64,000 bases of DNA from Dirofilaria immitis (taxonomy: Eukaryota > Nematoda > Chromadorea > Rhabditida > Onchocercidae): positions 944,501 to 1,008,500 of the forward strand of contig JAKNDB010000068.1 in NCBI GenBank assembly GCA_024305405.1, written 5' to 3'. This document shows, in pieces, positions 1-12,147 of the stretch (position 1 is the first letter of the stretch; each line of letters begins with the position of its first letter). A program made the translations under genes and the position numbers. Under the pieces are notes generated by a model, which was not told the DNA's origin, searched no databases, and worked only from the letters and a program-made list of their open reading frames with translations.

Positions 1-3000
1 GACGAATTGATATTTGCGAAATGATTCGGAGATTAAAAATCTTTTATATAAGTTCATTATGCTACAGAGAGTTCAAACGTAAAATATTGACTATTTCGAA
101 AGTGACGCAAAAAACTGCAATGAGTGAGAACTAAAACGGAAAATTTATAATTATTTAATTTTTATAGTCATAGCAATAATCCGTTCACTTACTCTAACTT
201 GCGTGATGAACAGTGGTAATGCAGTTACTAGAAGGTAATAAGGCAGCGGCATATTCATTCGCGAGCAATTTCTGCGATAAATGATAATGACTGAAACAGG
301 GATTCTGCCTGTAATTCTGAAAGATATTTTAGATAAATATTTCACAAAATATGTAAATCAAAGAAAATTGAATCACAATAAATAATAAATGCTATACTGA
401 TCTGAAGTGTTATTTGGAGACTGATTTTAAACATTTCTATGAATACATCTATGATAAAATAAATTACATTGATTTTCATAAAAAAGCGAGCTTGAAAACC
501 TTCATAATCTTGAATACTATATATTTTTTGTGGAGTAATAACAAATTTTTTATGGTATCATCGAAAATCATAGTTTTATGTAAATTTATGCAAATAAAAG
601 TCATGATTATTACTATAATTTCAATGCAACGGATCAATCAACTCTTTTTTTGTGGAACATAAAGTAGAATTAATCAAATGATTTCTGTTAATGGATAATT
701 CATTTCCAACAGCTAGTTGTTAGCATCAAAGTTTTCAAAAATTGATTGCTTCAGGTATAAAATCTGACTTAAATTATTTTTGCGCAAATATAAATGTTTA
801 TTTATAACTTTTTCTATTCAAAGTCTGCTTTTGCGAAACATTAAGTTCTTTTTCCCGAATTAGCTGATTATTCGTAAATTTTATTCATAAAAGTAATATA
901 TTTTTTATTTTATTTATAAAAGTAATGCACTTTTTTTTACAATTATTTCATTGGAATAAAACACATTAAGTAGAATATTTTTGTTTTACTCCTTGTTTTA
1001 GAAATGTGAAACAAAACAAGCTATTATGAGATCACTTGTTTATCAAAATATTTAATAATATAAAAATATTTTGGTTATATCAATATATTTATTGCATTAC
1101 AAAATATTTTGGCAGTTACTAGAATATAAAGCCATTCTAAAAACATGAAAATTTGAAATAAGAAATTTAGAAATAATTGCACTATGCTATTATTTATCAA
1201 ACGTATTAAATAGAATTGTTCTTGTTTTTCAGCAACTTTTAAGAGATTTGATTAAAAAGAATTTGCTGATTGATGAATATGAATTATTCAATTGTTCAAA
1301 AAAATTTAATCATACTAAATATTTTGATAAATATAATTGTCGCTGAAATTATGAGGAAAACTAAGAAATCAGAAATTCAATGCTTCCGTTTATATTGGAT
1401 TTCACACGAATGGGTATATGTTGTACGTGCATATTTTGTGTTGCCTTTGTCTATGAATTGTTCTCCCCACATGCTAACGAAGACTCTATTCCTTACGATT
1501 GCAACTGTACCACGATTCTCTACTCACGAAAGAATAGGGTCTTGATCACCAAACATTATGTATGCATCGACGAGACTGGTTGTATTGCCTTTTCCTCACA
1601 TTACAATATTTTCTGATATTTATCCTCATATTATGATGGAAGAATCATTTTAGCTGGAATGATTAATTCACAAAATAAAAGTAAAAATTTAAATTATTTG
1701 AATCGATGTAATTGTCCAGGTTTAATAGAAAAACTCGTTTGAAACTGAGACGGATAATAACTCAACTGTTTCTAATTTTATGCAATCGTAAAACTCATTT
1801 CGAACATCAATAAATACTCAGCGTCGCAACCACATTACATCGTATTCGCTATTTCTTATGTTATATTTCGCTAGTTGCTTCTCGTAGTTTTTTTTAATAT
1901 CAATAATCAAAATTGCATGTTTAAGCGTTAATAGTTTGTAAACATCCACCCGTAATATTCTCCATTGATTTTCATTTCTTTTTCTTATATATCAATATTC
2001 GCTGTCTATTACACGCAAAGGAACAATTTAAATAATAATAATAATAATATATATATATATTTAAATTAAAAAATAATAGTGATATCTCGAATTATCAACA
2101 AAGAGATAATGAATTGATAGAAATGAAGTTGCACTTTTGCATTATTTTAGAATCTATTCCGTTAGATAATTTCTGACACTAATATTTTTGTACATATTGG
2201 TGTGGCACCAGAAATTTCAGTGAAGCTTAATAACTTTTCTCAATATTCGATAGTTCACAAAAAGCAAAAATAATATTATTTTATTGAAGTTAACAATTTG
2301 TTATCAATTTAATTTCATGAATTTAGAATTATGATCGATTTGGACCTACGTTTGATTTAAGTATTAAACAAATTTATTGTAGAAATAAATTTCGGCAACT
2401 TTAAAATATCTATAAAAGCACTTTCTAGATTGAATTCTCAGATGTTTTTAATCTATGTTATTTTTTCGAGATATTTCCATAGAACCAAGGCTTATCAAAG
2501 GAAAATATTTCTAAAGTTTTTTAGCGATAATAAAATTTGCGTGTAAGCAATGTTATTTTACACAGGAATCTATAACAAATTCGTTTTTGAATAAACATAT
2601 CGTTTCGTCTTTACATATTTACGTTTCCTAACCGAATATTTTAAGGAAAAAAATAAGTGATGGTGTTGGGATAAAGCCGAAACAAGTAATTATTTGGGTA
2701 TATATAAAAATATCGAGAAGATCGAGAGGTCAAAAAGTATAGTTGTAAATGGATCAATAGGCCAAAAAAGATGAGCATTTTTATTGCCAAAACATTTCAA
2801 TTCATAGGTTAGTGAAGTAAGATCGAAAATCATGAGATGACACGTTAGAGATCAAATAATGGAGATTGGAGCTGGAGAGCGTTAATACAGTTCAGTTCAG
2901 TTCAGTTCAATAATGCAGTTACAACACAGTACGATTCAGTAGTAGTAATTCAACAATTTTGATAATAATATCTATGAAGCGGATATATCTTCTATTGGCA

Positions 3001-6000
3001 TGGTTAAAATATCAGCGTTACCTATTATACCACAATATAATTCACCAGCTCAACTTGTTGCGGTATTTATCTAATTTTTTTTGGAAAAAAATTTATAATT
3101 AAATTAGTAAGAATACAATTCAAATTGAGCAATTAAACACTAATTAAGACAGAAGTGCATGTTGCGACACAGTTTAATCTGTAATTTATGCTTTAAGCTA
3201 TTTTGAAAATTTTATATGCTATTTCGCAGATACCACTGACGTGAATCCAGCAGATCTAGAACAAGCTCAGCATGGCGTACCATATATTTGATTGCTGTCC
3301 TTATTGGTCATCTTGGCACTTCTTATCTTGCGTCTTTGGAGGGTCAATTATTATTTCAGCCTTCCTAACACTAAAATTTACAGCATTTTAAGCTCATTTA
3401 TTTTATAACAAAATTCCTTAATACAATGTCAGTTGTAGCAAAATGCCATTAACTTTCTCTAAAAATTCATCAAATTAAAAGTTTTTTTATTAAAGTTTAT
3501 TAAGGTTTTTTTCCTCTATTAAAGTACCTTTTTTCGAACTCTATGAAGCTTTATTTGAATTCTGCGAATAAATCGTGTAATTTTTGATGCATTTTGATAA
3601 AATTTTGTTATTCAACCCCACTTAATATAGGAGCAGTTTAAAATAAATGAATAAAGCGTACAAAAATTGTTCTAGTTCCGTTGTTATTTTTTTATCAAAT
3701 AAATTTGTTACTGGTCTTTTTTACATCATTTGCTATTATGCTTTTCAAATATATTTGCATCAAAACGATTGATAATGTATTAAAAATTTAATCCATTTTT
3801 TATTTTAGAATTTAAAAAATTATTCAAACTACTCGGGATTCACTATTATCTCAACGAAATAGAAGTTTAATTTAAATTTGAATGAAATTCTTCAGCTGAC
3901 TTTTTCGGAAAATCAAAATTACATGTTATGAATTTTTGTGTCTTACAAATTTAACTGATTATTTACCCCATCCGTTTTCGTTTATTTGATTGTGCTCACT
4001 TCATATTTAATATCACCAAAAATCATTTCTCTGAAGCGATATTTCTCTTTCTCTTACTAATTTTATAGAAGATTCAAAAAAAAGGAGATGTTTTGGCAGA
4101 AAAGATGAAAAAATTTCAAATAATTTTAGAGTATTAATCGCAAATTGCTTCGGTGAACCTAATTTTATAGGACACTAATTAGATTGATTTAAGTAATTAA
4201 GGCTAGTCTCTTCATTGTTGCTGCTTTTTATTCAATTTTTTTGAAATTTTATTTTTTTTGCGCTGAATTCATAAAAATGATAATAATATTCTGTTGAAAA
4301 AATTTGATATCGATAGTTGATGTTCAATGAATTATGAGGTTTGAGAAGAGTTATCTTATGCACTTGACTGCATTCGTAAAATTGGTACCAAAGAATCGTA
4401 ATGTAAAAGATTTCTTTTAATTAATCTGATTTTCAGATTGTAATTATGATTCCCTAAATATTAATTATTATATTTTCTCTAAACATTATTTATAAATAAT
4501 TTACTTAGTTGTGGCATAAAGTTTAAAAATTACTTTATAAAATTTATTATTGAATTTTCAGTAAACTTTTGCATTTTTTCATTCAATCTATATAACAAGT
4601 TCACATATTTATTATGTATTTGATGATTATTGTGTCTCTTTCCTTCCTCTTAAGTTCAACGAGTTCCGCCATATTTTTCGTTATAAACTTGAGCATTTGT
4701 ATAAAACGGCATTGAGTGTATACTTAATTTAACTTTCATTGCCGTAGGATATCTACAAATATCAAACAAATATAAAATATATAATAATACAAATGTATCA
4801 AACATATATATAATAATGACAAATAATAAATAACAAATATCCATTGCTCTTTGTGTTACTGTTGTTATGTTATCTCTCCTTCCCTTTTGCACTTGCTGTT
4901 TTCTTTCCAAAACATAATTTGTTTGAGAGTAAATTAAATCATTAGAATCTAACCTCTCGTGAATTCATTGTTGCTTCCTCTTTCTCACCTATCGTTTTCT
5001 TTCCACAGTAAAACAAAGAGAAGTAGAATTTACCTATCGAGAAGTTACCATATATTCTGTAAAGATTCGCTCTCAGTTTTATCACACTTATTGTGCTATT
5101 TCTAATAATCAATAGTTTAATCCATCAGAGTGATAGATGCTAGTGATTTAATTCATTCTCAAGCACATCATGTATTGGTAAGAAAACGGTAAGTGGAAAG
5201 GAGAAAAGAAATACATGCATATATTAGGTGCGGAATATCATGCATTAATTATTCTATAGTCATTTCATTGGCTATTTAATGGCCGTTTAACTTTGAATAT
5301 ATATATTATAAAAGAAATCCATTTGATGAAACGATAAGAAATATTTCATATCAAATTAATTAATATATTCATATTTATCATTAAAAATTTTTAGAAAAAT
5401 TTAAAATTATCAATATTTCTTACCATTTTGATGTGTTTTAACAGCAACGTTTGTACAAAATGCACCAATAACTCTTGCTTATTGAGCTGCTACTCTATGA
5501 TAATTAACTATATTTGAATATACGAGTGTAAAATAATAATTAGCTACATTTAAATAGAAGTGTAAAATAATAATTAGCTATATTTAAATGCTGCTATAAA
5601 ATAATAATTAACTATATTTATAGTTAATAAATTATACTGATAAAAATGAATGATAAACTATGTTTAAGTACAGATGTAAAAATATTGCAATGGAGAAAGG
5701 AGAATGAAAGAAGAAATAAACAGTATTTTAAAAACCTTTCAAATATTAATTATTATCCTCATATTCAAATTTGTAGCTCTTTCCAAAACGATTAGATTTA
5801 TTGTAGTAGCCAATTTTAGTCATTTATGAAATTATTTCTTTTTACGAATAACTTTAATAATCAACTTTATTATAGCTAGCTTTAATCATCATTTTAACTT
5901 CTTTTGAATTAAATTGATTTCCTTAACTTATATTGGATAAGTTAATTTTTATTGTTAAAAAATACAATGATATTCCATTCCATATAGCTATAATTACTTA

Positions 6001-7675
6001 ACCAGGTTTCTAACAAAATTGATGAAATTTTGAAAAACTAACTTAAAAGATTCTATCCAGATCAGTGACAATAATTTTATTGTCTTTTTTACATTTGGGC
6101 TTACTTGTTTTTGCTTGAATGGTCTTTCGTCCTGAATTTTATGCAAAGACTTTATGAAGAAAATTTTACATATGAAAAACTTACTTAAAATTTTTAATTA
6201 TTCTTGGATTATTGAGTTAAAACTATTCAGAAATCACGCAATTAATAGGAAAAAAATATTTAGATAGATAGACAGACGCATGGTCAATAAGATTGCTATT
6301 TTTCTTCCATTTGTTTGTTTTTGAAAAACTAAAATTTTTAATAATATTTCGCAAAAATTTCATCCCAAACAAAATTAATATCGAAGGAATCAACAAATTT
6401 ATTTTATTTGCACAGCCAAAAAGTTCAAGTAGAAGTGAACTGACAGGCAAATAATCAGATATAAAATATAAATAATTTCGAAGTTTGAAGGTAAACAATT
6501 ATGCTTCGCTATAGTATGATTTTTTAAATAATGTTCAGAAGGTAAATAATGTTCAGAAGGTATAGAAATTTTTGAGAGTGGTAGTACCTCTGAGCGAAAT
6601 GAAATTTAGAAAATTGAAAAATTTCAATTTAGAAAACTCAATTTCTTTTATTTTGAAATAAATGTCATCGACCAATCTTGGTGGTTTTTGCATGCAGCAA
6701 CATTCAAGTTAGCATTAAGCTGATAGTTAATTACAAACTTGATATGCAATGCGAATATTTCAAATGCTAGTACAGAATCGACAAGTGAGTTAATAATGCA
6801 AGAAGTGAATCACGAATCAATTAATTTACTATATTAATTACTACTGATATTAACTTATTATAAATGGTCAAAGTATTGATTCAAGTTTAATAATTTACTC
6901 GATGCCATTAGTTGCAAAACACTGATGATAATAAGGTAGCAATACTCCTTCAAAAAAACACAGCAAATGAGTAAATAGATAAAAAAAAAAAGGCTAGATG
7001 AATGAGTCTTTGTTTACTGTTGTTTTGGTATTGTTTCACCATCTTTGTTCATTGTCTTTGTTCATTATCAAAATAAAACTAAACGTTCAATTTAAAATGA
7101 CTATTTTAGTTATTTAGCATAGCTTAATGATACTTCAAAACGAAACACCAACAATTGTGTAACATTAATTAGCTATAGAATAATCATTTCCTTCGATAAC
7201 GTTTATAATAGAATTAGGATCAATATCCATAATAGTAAAAGTTTTTCAGGAGGTACTAAAAATCGATATTGCGCTAATAATGACATTAAATTGTAGAATT
7301 CGATAAGAAAAAAAAACAGCAGATGAGTATCTAAAAAGTGAGAGTATCTTGCGTTTTTTCGTTCTATCATATTTCACGAATAGGCTTTATCGCTAATTGC
7401 ATAGATAATATATTTTATTAATGCTAAAGCATAAAGAAATCACAAACCGATAATAAACAAAGCGATACTTTATATTAATACTTAAGCTTCTGTAAGCTAC
7501 TCTAATATTTCTTACAATTGTCCTGAAAATGATCAAATCATGATATTATAGGAAGAGAGGATCTAGTTGAAGAGATAAAAAAAGATAGAAAGCTAGATGT
7601 TTTTTTCCTTACCTATTTAATTCCTTACCTAAGGCAATCAAATCCCGTTATCTTATTGAAAAGATGATTATTTAG
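1..7675. other. Intergenic DNA without a convincing gene
   Basis: I find no conserved protein or RNA gene in this A+T-rich stretch. It contains short simple repeats: an AAT/AT run near 2029-2060, a CAGTT pentamer run at about 2889-2909, and a three-to-four-copy repeat of about 37 bp at 5501-5625. Open frames here are short, lack credible starts and match no family I recognise. The only compositional exception is the less A+T-rich island at about 1380-1600, described under findings. Confidence 0.6.
5501..5625. repeat. Tandem repeat, about 37 bp, 3-4 copies
   Basis: Successive units share the phrase AATAATTAGCTA followed by TTTAAAT and GTAAAATAAT, with drift between copies. There are no coding features. 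Confidence 0.7.
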
Positions 7676-7855
7676 AAGTCGGTTCGCCAAAACTTCTGTA
7701 GCCATAAGAACGACTTGGACTTGACTGATCACGATCAACACGCATTTAAAAAAATTGTTGAAATAAATGATGTAATTATCTTATCTAGGAGAATAATAGA
7801 GGCGATGTTCGATAAGCACTTAGACTATTACGTTATTTCAAAACAGCGAACTTGA
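7676..7855 (+). pseudogene. Unidentified bacterial-looking ORF fragment (59 codons)
   Basis: An uninterrupted frame runs from just after a stop at 7673 to a TGA at 7853-7855. It has no ATG near its start, so it looks like the tail of a longer gene. The product is charged, with a stretch reading KIVEINDVIILSRRIIEA. I do not recognise the family. Its composition, and its position directly beside fragments of rpmJ, nusG and a receiver domain, suggest it belongs to the same bacterial insertion. Its last codons overlap the opposite-strand rpmJ relic. It is unlikely to be expressed in the nematode. It could instead be chance open sequence. Confidence 0.4.
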
Positions 7856-7981
7856 GAACTTTGACGAGCTTTACATCTGGCTTGACTTTGTTTATAATGT
7901 AAACTTTACTACCTCTTCTCACAACTTTACAGTTTTTATCCCTAACTGCGATAGGATTTTTACTGAACCTTTAACTTTCAT
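7850..7981 (-). pseudogene. rpmJ: Ribosomal protein L36 (rpmJ) relic of bacterial origin
   Basis: On the minus strand an ATG at 7981-7979 opens with MKVKGSVK, the typical start of alphaproteobacterial L36. After a frame change in the A run near 7957, the protein continues through the motifs RDKNCKVV, RRGSKVYIINKVKP and, after a second frame change, KARQSSQ. This is the order expected for the roughly 42-residue L36, which in bacteria is a zinc-ribbon protein of the large ribosomal subunit. The two frame breaks show it is not functional. Nematode cytosolic ribosomes have no such protein, and a mitochondrial L36 gene would have introns and a targeting peptide. Wolbachia is the natural donor because it lives in the germline of many filariae. 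Family identification is firm; the donor is inferred. Confidence 0.75.
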
Positions 7982-7987
7982 ATCTAT

Positions 7988-8119
7988 AGCAAAAACTAGT
8001 ATATCTTGCGAGTCGTTTCTAACTATGAAGAGAAAGTATGTCAACACTTATTAGAAAACTCTATGAGATTAGGGGTCAGTAATTATTTTAAGGAAGTTTT
8101 TATTCCATATGAAGAATCA
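7988..8119 (+). pseudogene. nusG: NusG N-terminal fragment of bacterial origin
   Basis: The frame encodes the N-terminal NGN-domain start of the transcription factor NusG: YILRVVSNYEEKV, then a helix ending GVSNYFKEVFIP, matching the family pattern of an aromatic strand, a YE-KV helix and a (V/I)P strand. The codon where NusG normally has its conserved tryptophan is TAG (7997-7999), one base from TGG. So the frame is closed by a nonsense change, and the longest open part begins at a TTG at 8006. After residues PYEES at about 8119 the NusG similarity stops abruptly and a different protein continues in frame. NusG is bacterial and archaeal only, so this is transferred DNA, most plausibly from Wolbachia. 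It is too short to act as NusG. Confidence 0.75.
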
Positions 8120-8215
8120 AATGAAGCAGTAAGAGAATTTACTACTAAGACGTTGCAAAGGAGAGGATTTGATATAATAGAAGTTAGCATGGGCAGTCAG
8201 GCATTGAAAATTCAA
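8120..8215 (+). pseudogene. Response-regulator receiver fragment (CckA-like)
   Basis: Continuing in the same frame as the NusG piece, residues NEAVREFTTKTLQRRGFD followed by a V-x-x-G-x-Q-AL pattern are the first helix, second strand and second helix of a CheY-type receiver domain. The acidic pocket at its start and the phosphoacceptor aspartate are both missing, so only about 30 residues of the roughly 120 remain. Among alphaproteobacteria this segment most resembles the receiver at the C-terminus of the hybrid kinase CckA; that assignment is from memory of the family and is tentative. Beyond 8215 the frame stays open to 8278 but no longer resembles a receiver. It is part of the bacterial mosaic. 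Confidence 0.6.
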
Positions 8216-8278
8216 ATTTTGTTAAGAATAATTTTAAATCTTCTTTGCTTCGCTATAATAATGCCTTTAAGAAAATAA

Positions 8279-11200
8279 ACTTTTTCTTAGCAATTTCAGT
8301 AATTCAACAATTTAATAATACATCTTTCTATTCTTCAAGCATATACAAAAGTTCAAATCTGTTATTTAACATTCAAACAAGCCATCATCTCATAGTTTCA
8401 CATTTTCAATTTTTAAATGTTTTTCATCTTGGCTATGTCCTGTTAATTTCCTGCATTGTGAAAACTGAAAAATAATTATTTACCGCTATTATGTTATAAT
8501 ATCTTTCTTCCATGTTAGAAATTAGAAGTGATTTTTCAGAAGTTTATTTTTGATATCTTATTCAGAATATAAAAACAATTTTTCAACTATATAGAATATA
8601 TTGAAATTCAAAGCAGACAAGTAATACGGCAACAATTTAAAATATCTAAAAATGATGAGAAACTTACTCCAAAAGACTGCCATCATTATTTCTCCATTGA
8701 TTAACTAACCACTGCGAGCAAATACATTATGGAACATTGTGAAGTTATTTTATTTTTCGCTGTAAAAATGCGAATTAAGAAGTGGAACTTTTGCTTGTTT
8801 CTAGACAACTGGGAAAACAGTTAATGCTGAGCTTTTTCATATTATATCTATGCTTTACTAAAACAAATAAATTAATTAATATATAATTCAATAATTAATG
8901 AAGTGAGCAATGCTCGGCTAAATTAGGTGGCTTACGATTTGCAGAGAGCAGTTCAACTCGCTTTCCAACTAAAACAATGAACAAAGACGTCAAGACTAGT
9001 CGTATTATGCGTCTTGGCTTATAACATCGACATATGTTAAAGAAATCAACATATATTATTAAAAATAAAGGGATAGATAGAAGAATAAGAAATGACAACC
9101 TGTGCTAAACGAAAGAAGGATACGTAATACTTGCAAATGTACATGAAACAAAAAGTTTTGTAACATTTCGTTGAATTCCTGGTTTTGATGGAGATTTGGA
9201 ATAAATATTTGAAGCTTGTTATCTAATGTGTTTATCATATCATTAATTTGTCACTTCTGATTGGTTTTCAGAAAAATCTCTAAAATTTCACATCATTGTT
9301 GTTAAATAAAATAGGTTGACATGACAGATTGTATCTGCATATATCAATAAATTTTCTCACTATTGCGATGCATTCTATAAAGAACCCATTCAATGTCTAG
9401 TAAGCTTAAAATACAAAAATTCTTTCGTGTTTTTTTTTTTTTTTTGTTCATATCATCTGGATTTCAATCTACACGGATAAGCGTGTAATGGTATCAGAAT
9501 CAGAATTTTCTATTATTGTATACACAAAAGATGAATACGGAATGGATATCATTAAGCAGTAAATGTTAGCGAATATTCTTCTCACGTTTTAGAATGCCCA
9601 ATTCTTTAATATTTTTAAATTGCATCTTCTTTTGAATGTTTTGAAGAATTAAGTCTCATTAAGAATTTAGTTTAAAAAAGTAGGAATAATAAAATATACA
9701 TATAAGCTAATCATTTGTAGTGCTTATAAGTTTTGCTTATCTTGCCATCTGTTAATAAACAAAATATTGTTGTTCTATTAGAACCAATTGTAAAATTGTT
9801 TTCAGTTGTTTCATTACGAATTTCTTAAAGATATTGATATCTGTCTTAATCGTCTAACTTGCTTGTGATAGATAATTTTTTTAGGTTATTATAAGATTAT
9901 CATACAAAGAATAGACGACTTAAAGCTTTCACAACTAAAAGTAAAATTTTCCAGTATCACTGATTTTCTATCCATCTTATATAGAGAAAAGTTCTGATTC
10001 TTCCAGAAATATAGAGCTTAAAGTTCGCGTTTTTAAAAAATTGAGCATATTTTTAAAATTATCAAATTAACTTCTGAAGGATATTGAGAATAATTTAGAA
10101 ATAAAACATTTTTCACAAAGAATTAAGCAAAAATAAAAATGTGATCGGAAAATGGGAATAATGAGGGATGGGAAAAAAAAACAATTAACGATTGACTCAT
10201 CACCATCACTTTATTTTTTTATCTATGGACAAATGAAGAACTTTAGAAGTCATGATCCTGTTATATTTCCTTGACAAGAATATAATAAAATGTATTAAAG
10301 AATAAGCATATGATAATCCCATATCAAGCTAAAGCCATTTTATATTTCAACATAGTTATTTGAAGTGTTTCATAGGACACACTTCATAAGCAACCAATTC
10401 TGAAGTCTGTCCTTTAAATTATTCTCAGAATCTTCTACATAACTTCTACTACGCTTCTTATCTACTTTTTAAAATATTTGCTTTAACGTTTCACAATCAT
10501 CCTGCTCCAGAATATCCTTCACTGCATTTATTCTTAATACGCCAATTGTTCGCTTTTTTAAAGCATTATTATCCGCTTCACATGCTATCATTAAATATGA
10601 ATTCAAATAAAAAGGAATGAATATAATTCCCTTGTTCATTTCTATGGAAGTAAATGGTATCGCTACCATTATTAAAATGATAAGAATTGCTTCCTTTCCC
10701 AATAATTTTTTTCTTTTATCTTTAGCAATTCCTTAATGATTTAAAATCTCCAAAACTCCGTTTCGTTATTTTGTTACTGTGGTTTTTTTTTTTCGATTAA
10801 TAATTGTAATATATTCGATCTGGACTCTTTCATCGTTATATGAGAATGGCATCAATCAGATGATTTTAAGCATTCCATCGGATAAGATATATTCGAAATG
10901 TGATGATTATAATAGGAAAAATTTGGAAGATACGCACATTCAAATGAAATTAGCTCCGATTCATTATCAACGTAGAGTACATACGCTCAATCCAACAAAA
11001 CTACACTAGCTGGCTAGTTTTTAATATTTTGGAGAAAAAAAATCATTTCAAGAAAACACATACGAACCGGATTATATTGAAGGCAGTCTACATTATATTT
11101 TCATGTATATTTGCAAGTATATTAAAGAAGATGAATTTCACGTATTATTCTTTCACATAGCAGATAATCATTTCTTACTCTTCGATTATCTCTCCTTTCA

Positions 11201-12147
11201 CTTTTAGTAAATATATGTCGATTATTTCATCACAAGCAAAAGCATAGGATACTGCTGATCCTGGAAATGTAAGCATTATTGTCTTATCGTAAATCCTTTC
11301 TGGATTTTCTCGCTAATAAAAATAATGCAGCATATTTAAAAATTGAAGCATATTAGCGTGTTTTTTAGAAATTTCCGTAGAGTATTAGCGCTACCCTAAA
11401 GAAATTTGGAAGGAACAGTATTCTGTAAGTAAATTGCTTTTATACAAATTTTTTTTAAATATTTAAATGCAGCGTATGTGATGCACAATTATGGAATGTG
11501 AAGTAGATGACGCTCCTAAACTTAATGGTATGGTAAAATAGTTAGAACAAATTATTGGAAAAGTGTTACTTGTTGGACAAACCAGAGCTGTTATCCGACC
11601 TAATTCTTCTTTTGAAACAAACAATTCTTATACCTATTTTACCGATTATGGAAAAAGAGTGGAGAGTTTTCTTGATTTATCGTTTTCAAGTGAAATTTTG
11701 GTCTTTTCGTGTCTATCAGTTATATATGTATATAATGCTGAATTGGAATAATTCCATACATATGCAATGGTTTAACAGGCTGGAATAGTTTTATATATAC
11801 AATGCCTTGGTAAGCTGGAATAATTCAGATATACATATATATATATATCTGAAATTATATATATATAGCCTGATAAGCTATGCATATACGCACTGATAAA
11901 TCACAATGATTCCACATGCAGTGCTTTGGCAAGTTGGAATAGTCTCATGTATATGCAGTTCTCTGATAAACTGGAATTGCTTTAGATTGATAAGGTTGAA
12001 ATAATCTCATATATATATATATATATATATTTATCACTTATCTCTTCAATATTGTCAGTTGATGAATAGCAGCTATAAGAAACAGAATATCTTCAACTGA
12101 TCAGAAGTGGCTGCAGACTTTATTCATCACATAGTTCTGAATGTGTA
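8279..12147. other. Intergenic DNA upstream of the sarcoglycan gene
   Basis: No gene is supported here. Several frames of 60-80 codons are open (for example 8895-9098 minus, 10469-10702 minus, 10779-11009 plus), but only the first begins with ATG and none shows a recognised domain. The 10779-11009 frame starts hydrophobic and then becomes polar, like a small secreted protein, yet it has no ATG. A degenerate repeat occupies 11750-12031. Confidence 0.5.
11750..12031. repeat. Degenerate tandem repeat with TA-rich tracts
   Basis: The phrase (A/G)(C/T)TGGAATA(G/A)T recurs about every 50-70 bp together with ATATGCA(A/G)T blocks, interrupted by pure TA runs near 11835-11875 and 12010-12032. It lies just upstream of the sarcoglycan start. 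Confidence 0.55.

Noticed and set aside
3240..3365. Open stretch reading SSAWRTIYLIAVLIGHLGTSY, like the first helix of an MFS transporter exon
   Set aside because: A stop lies between the nearest splice acceptor (3229) and the open part, there is no ATG, and no neighbouring MFS exon was found.
8895..9098. 67-codon minus frame with a signal-peptide-like start, and an opposite-strand frame ending RIMRLGL like a neuropeptide
   Set aside because: No dibasic repeats, no family match and both strands open; too weak to annotate.
10469..10702. 77-codon minus frame with hydrophobic N-terminus
   Set aside because: Begins with TTG, no recognised domain or exon context.
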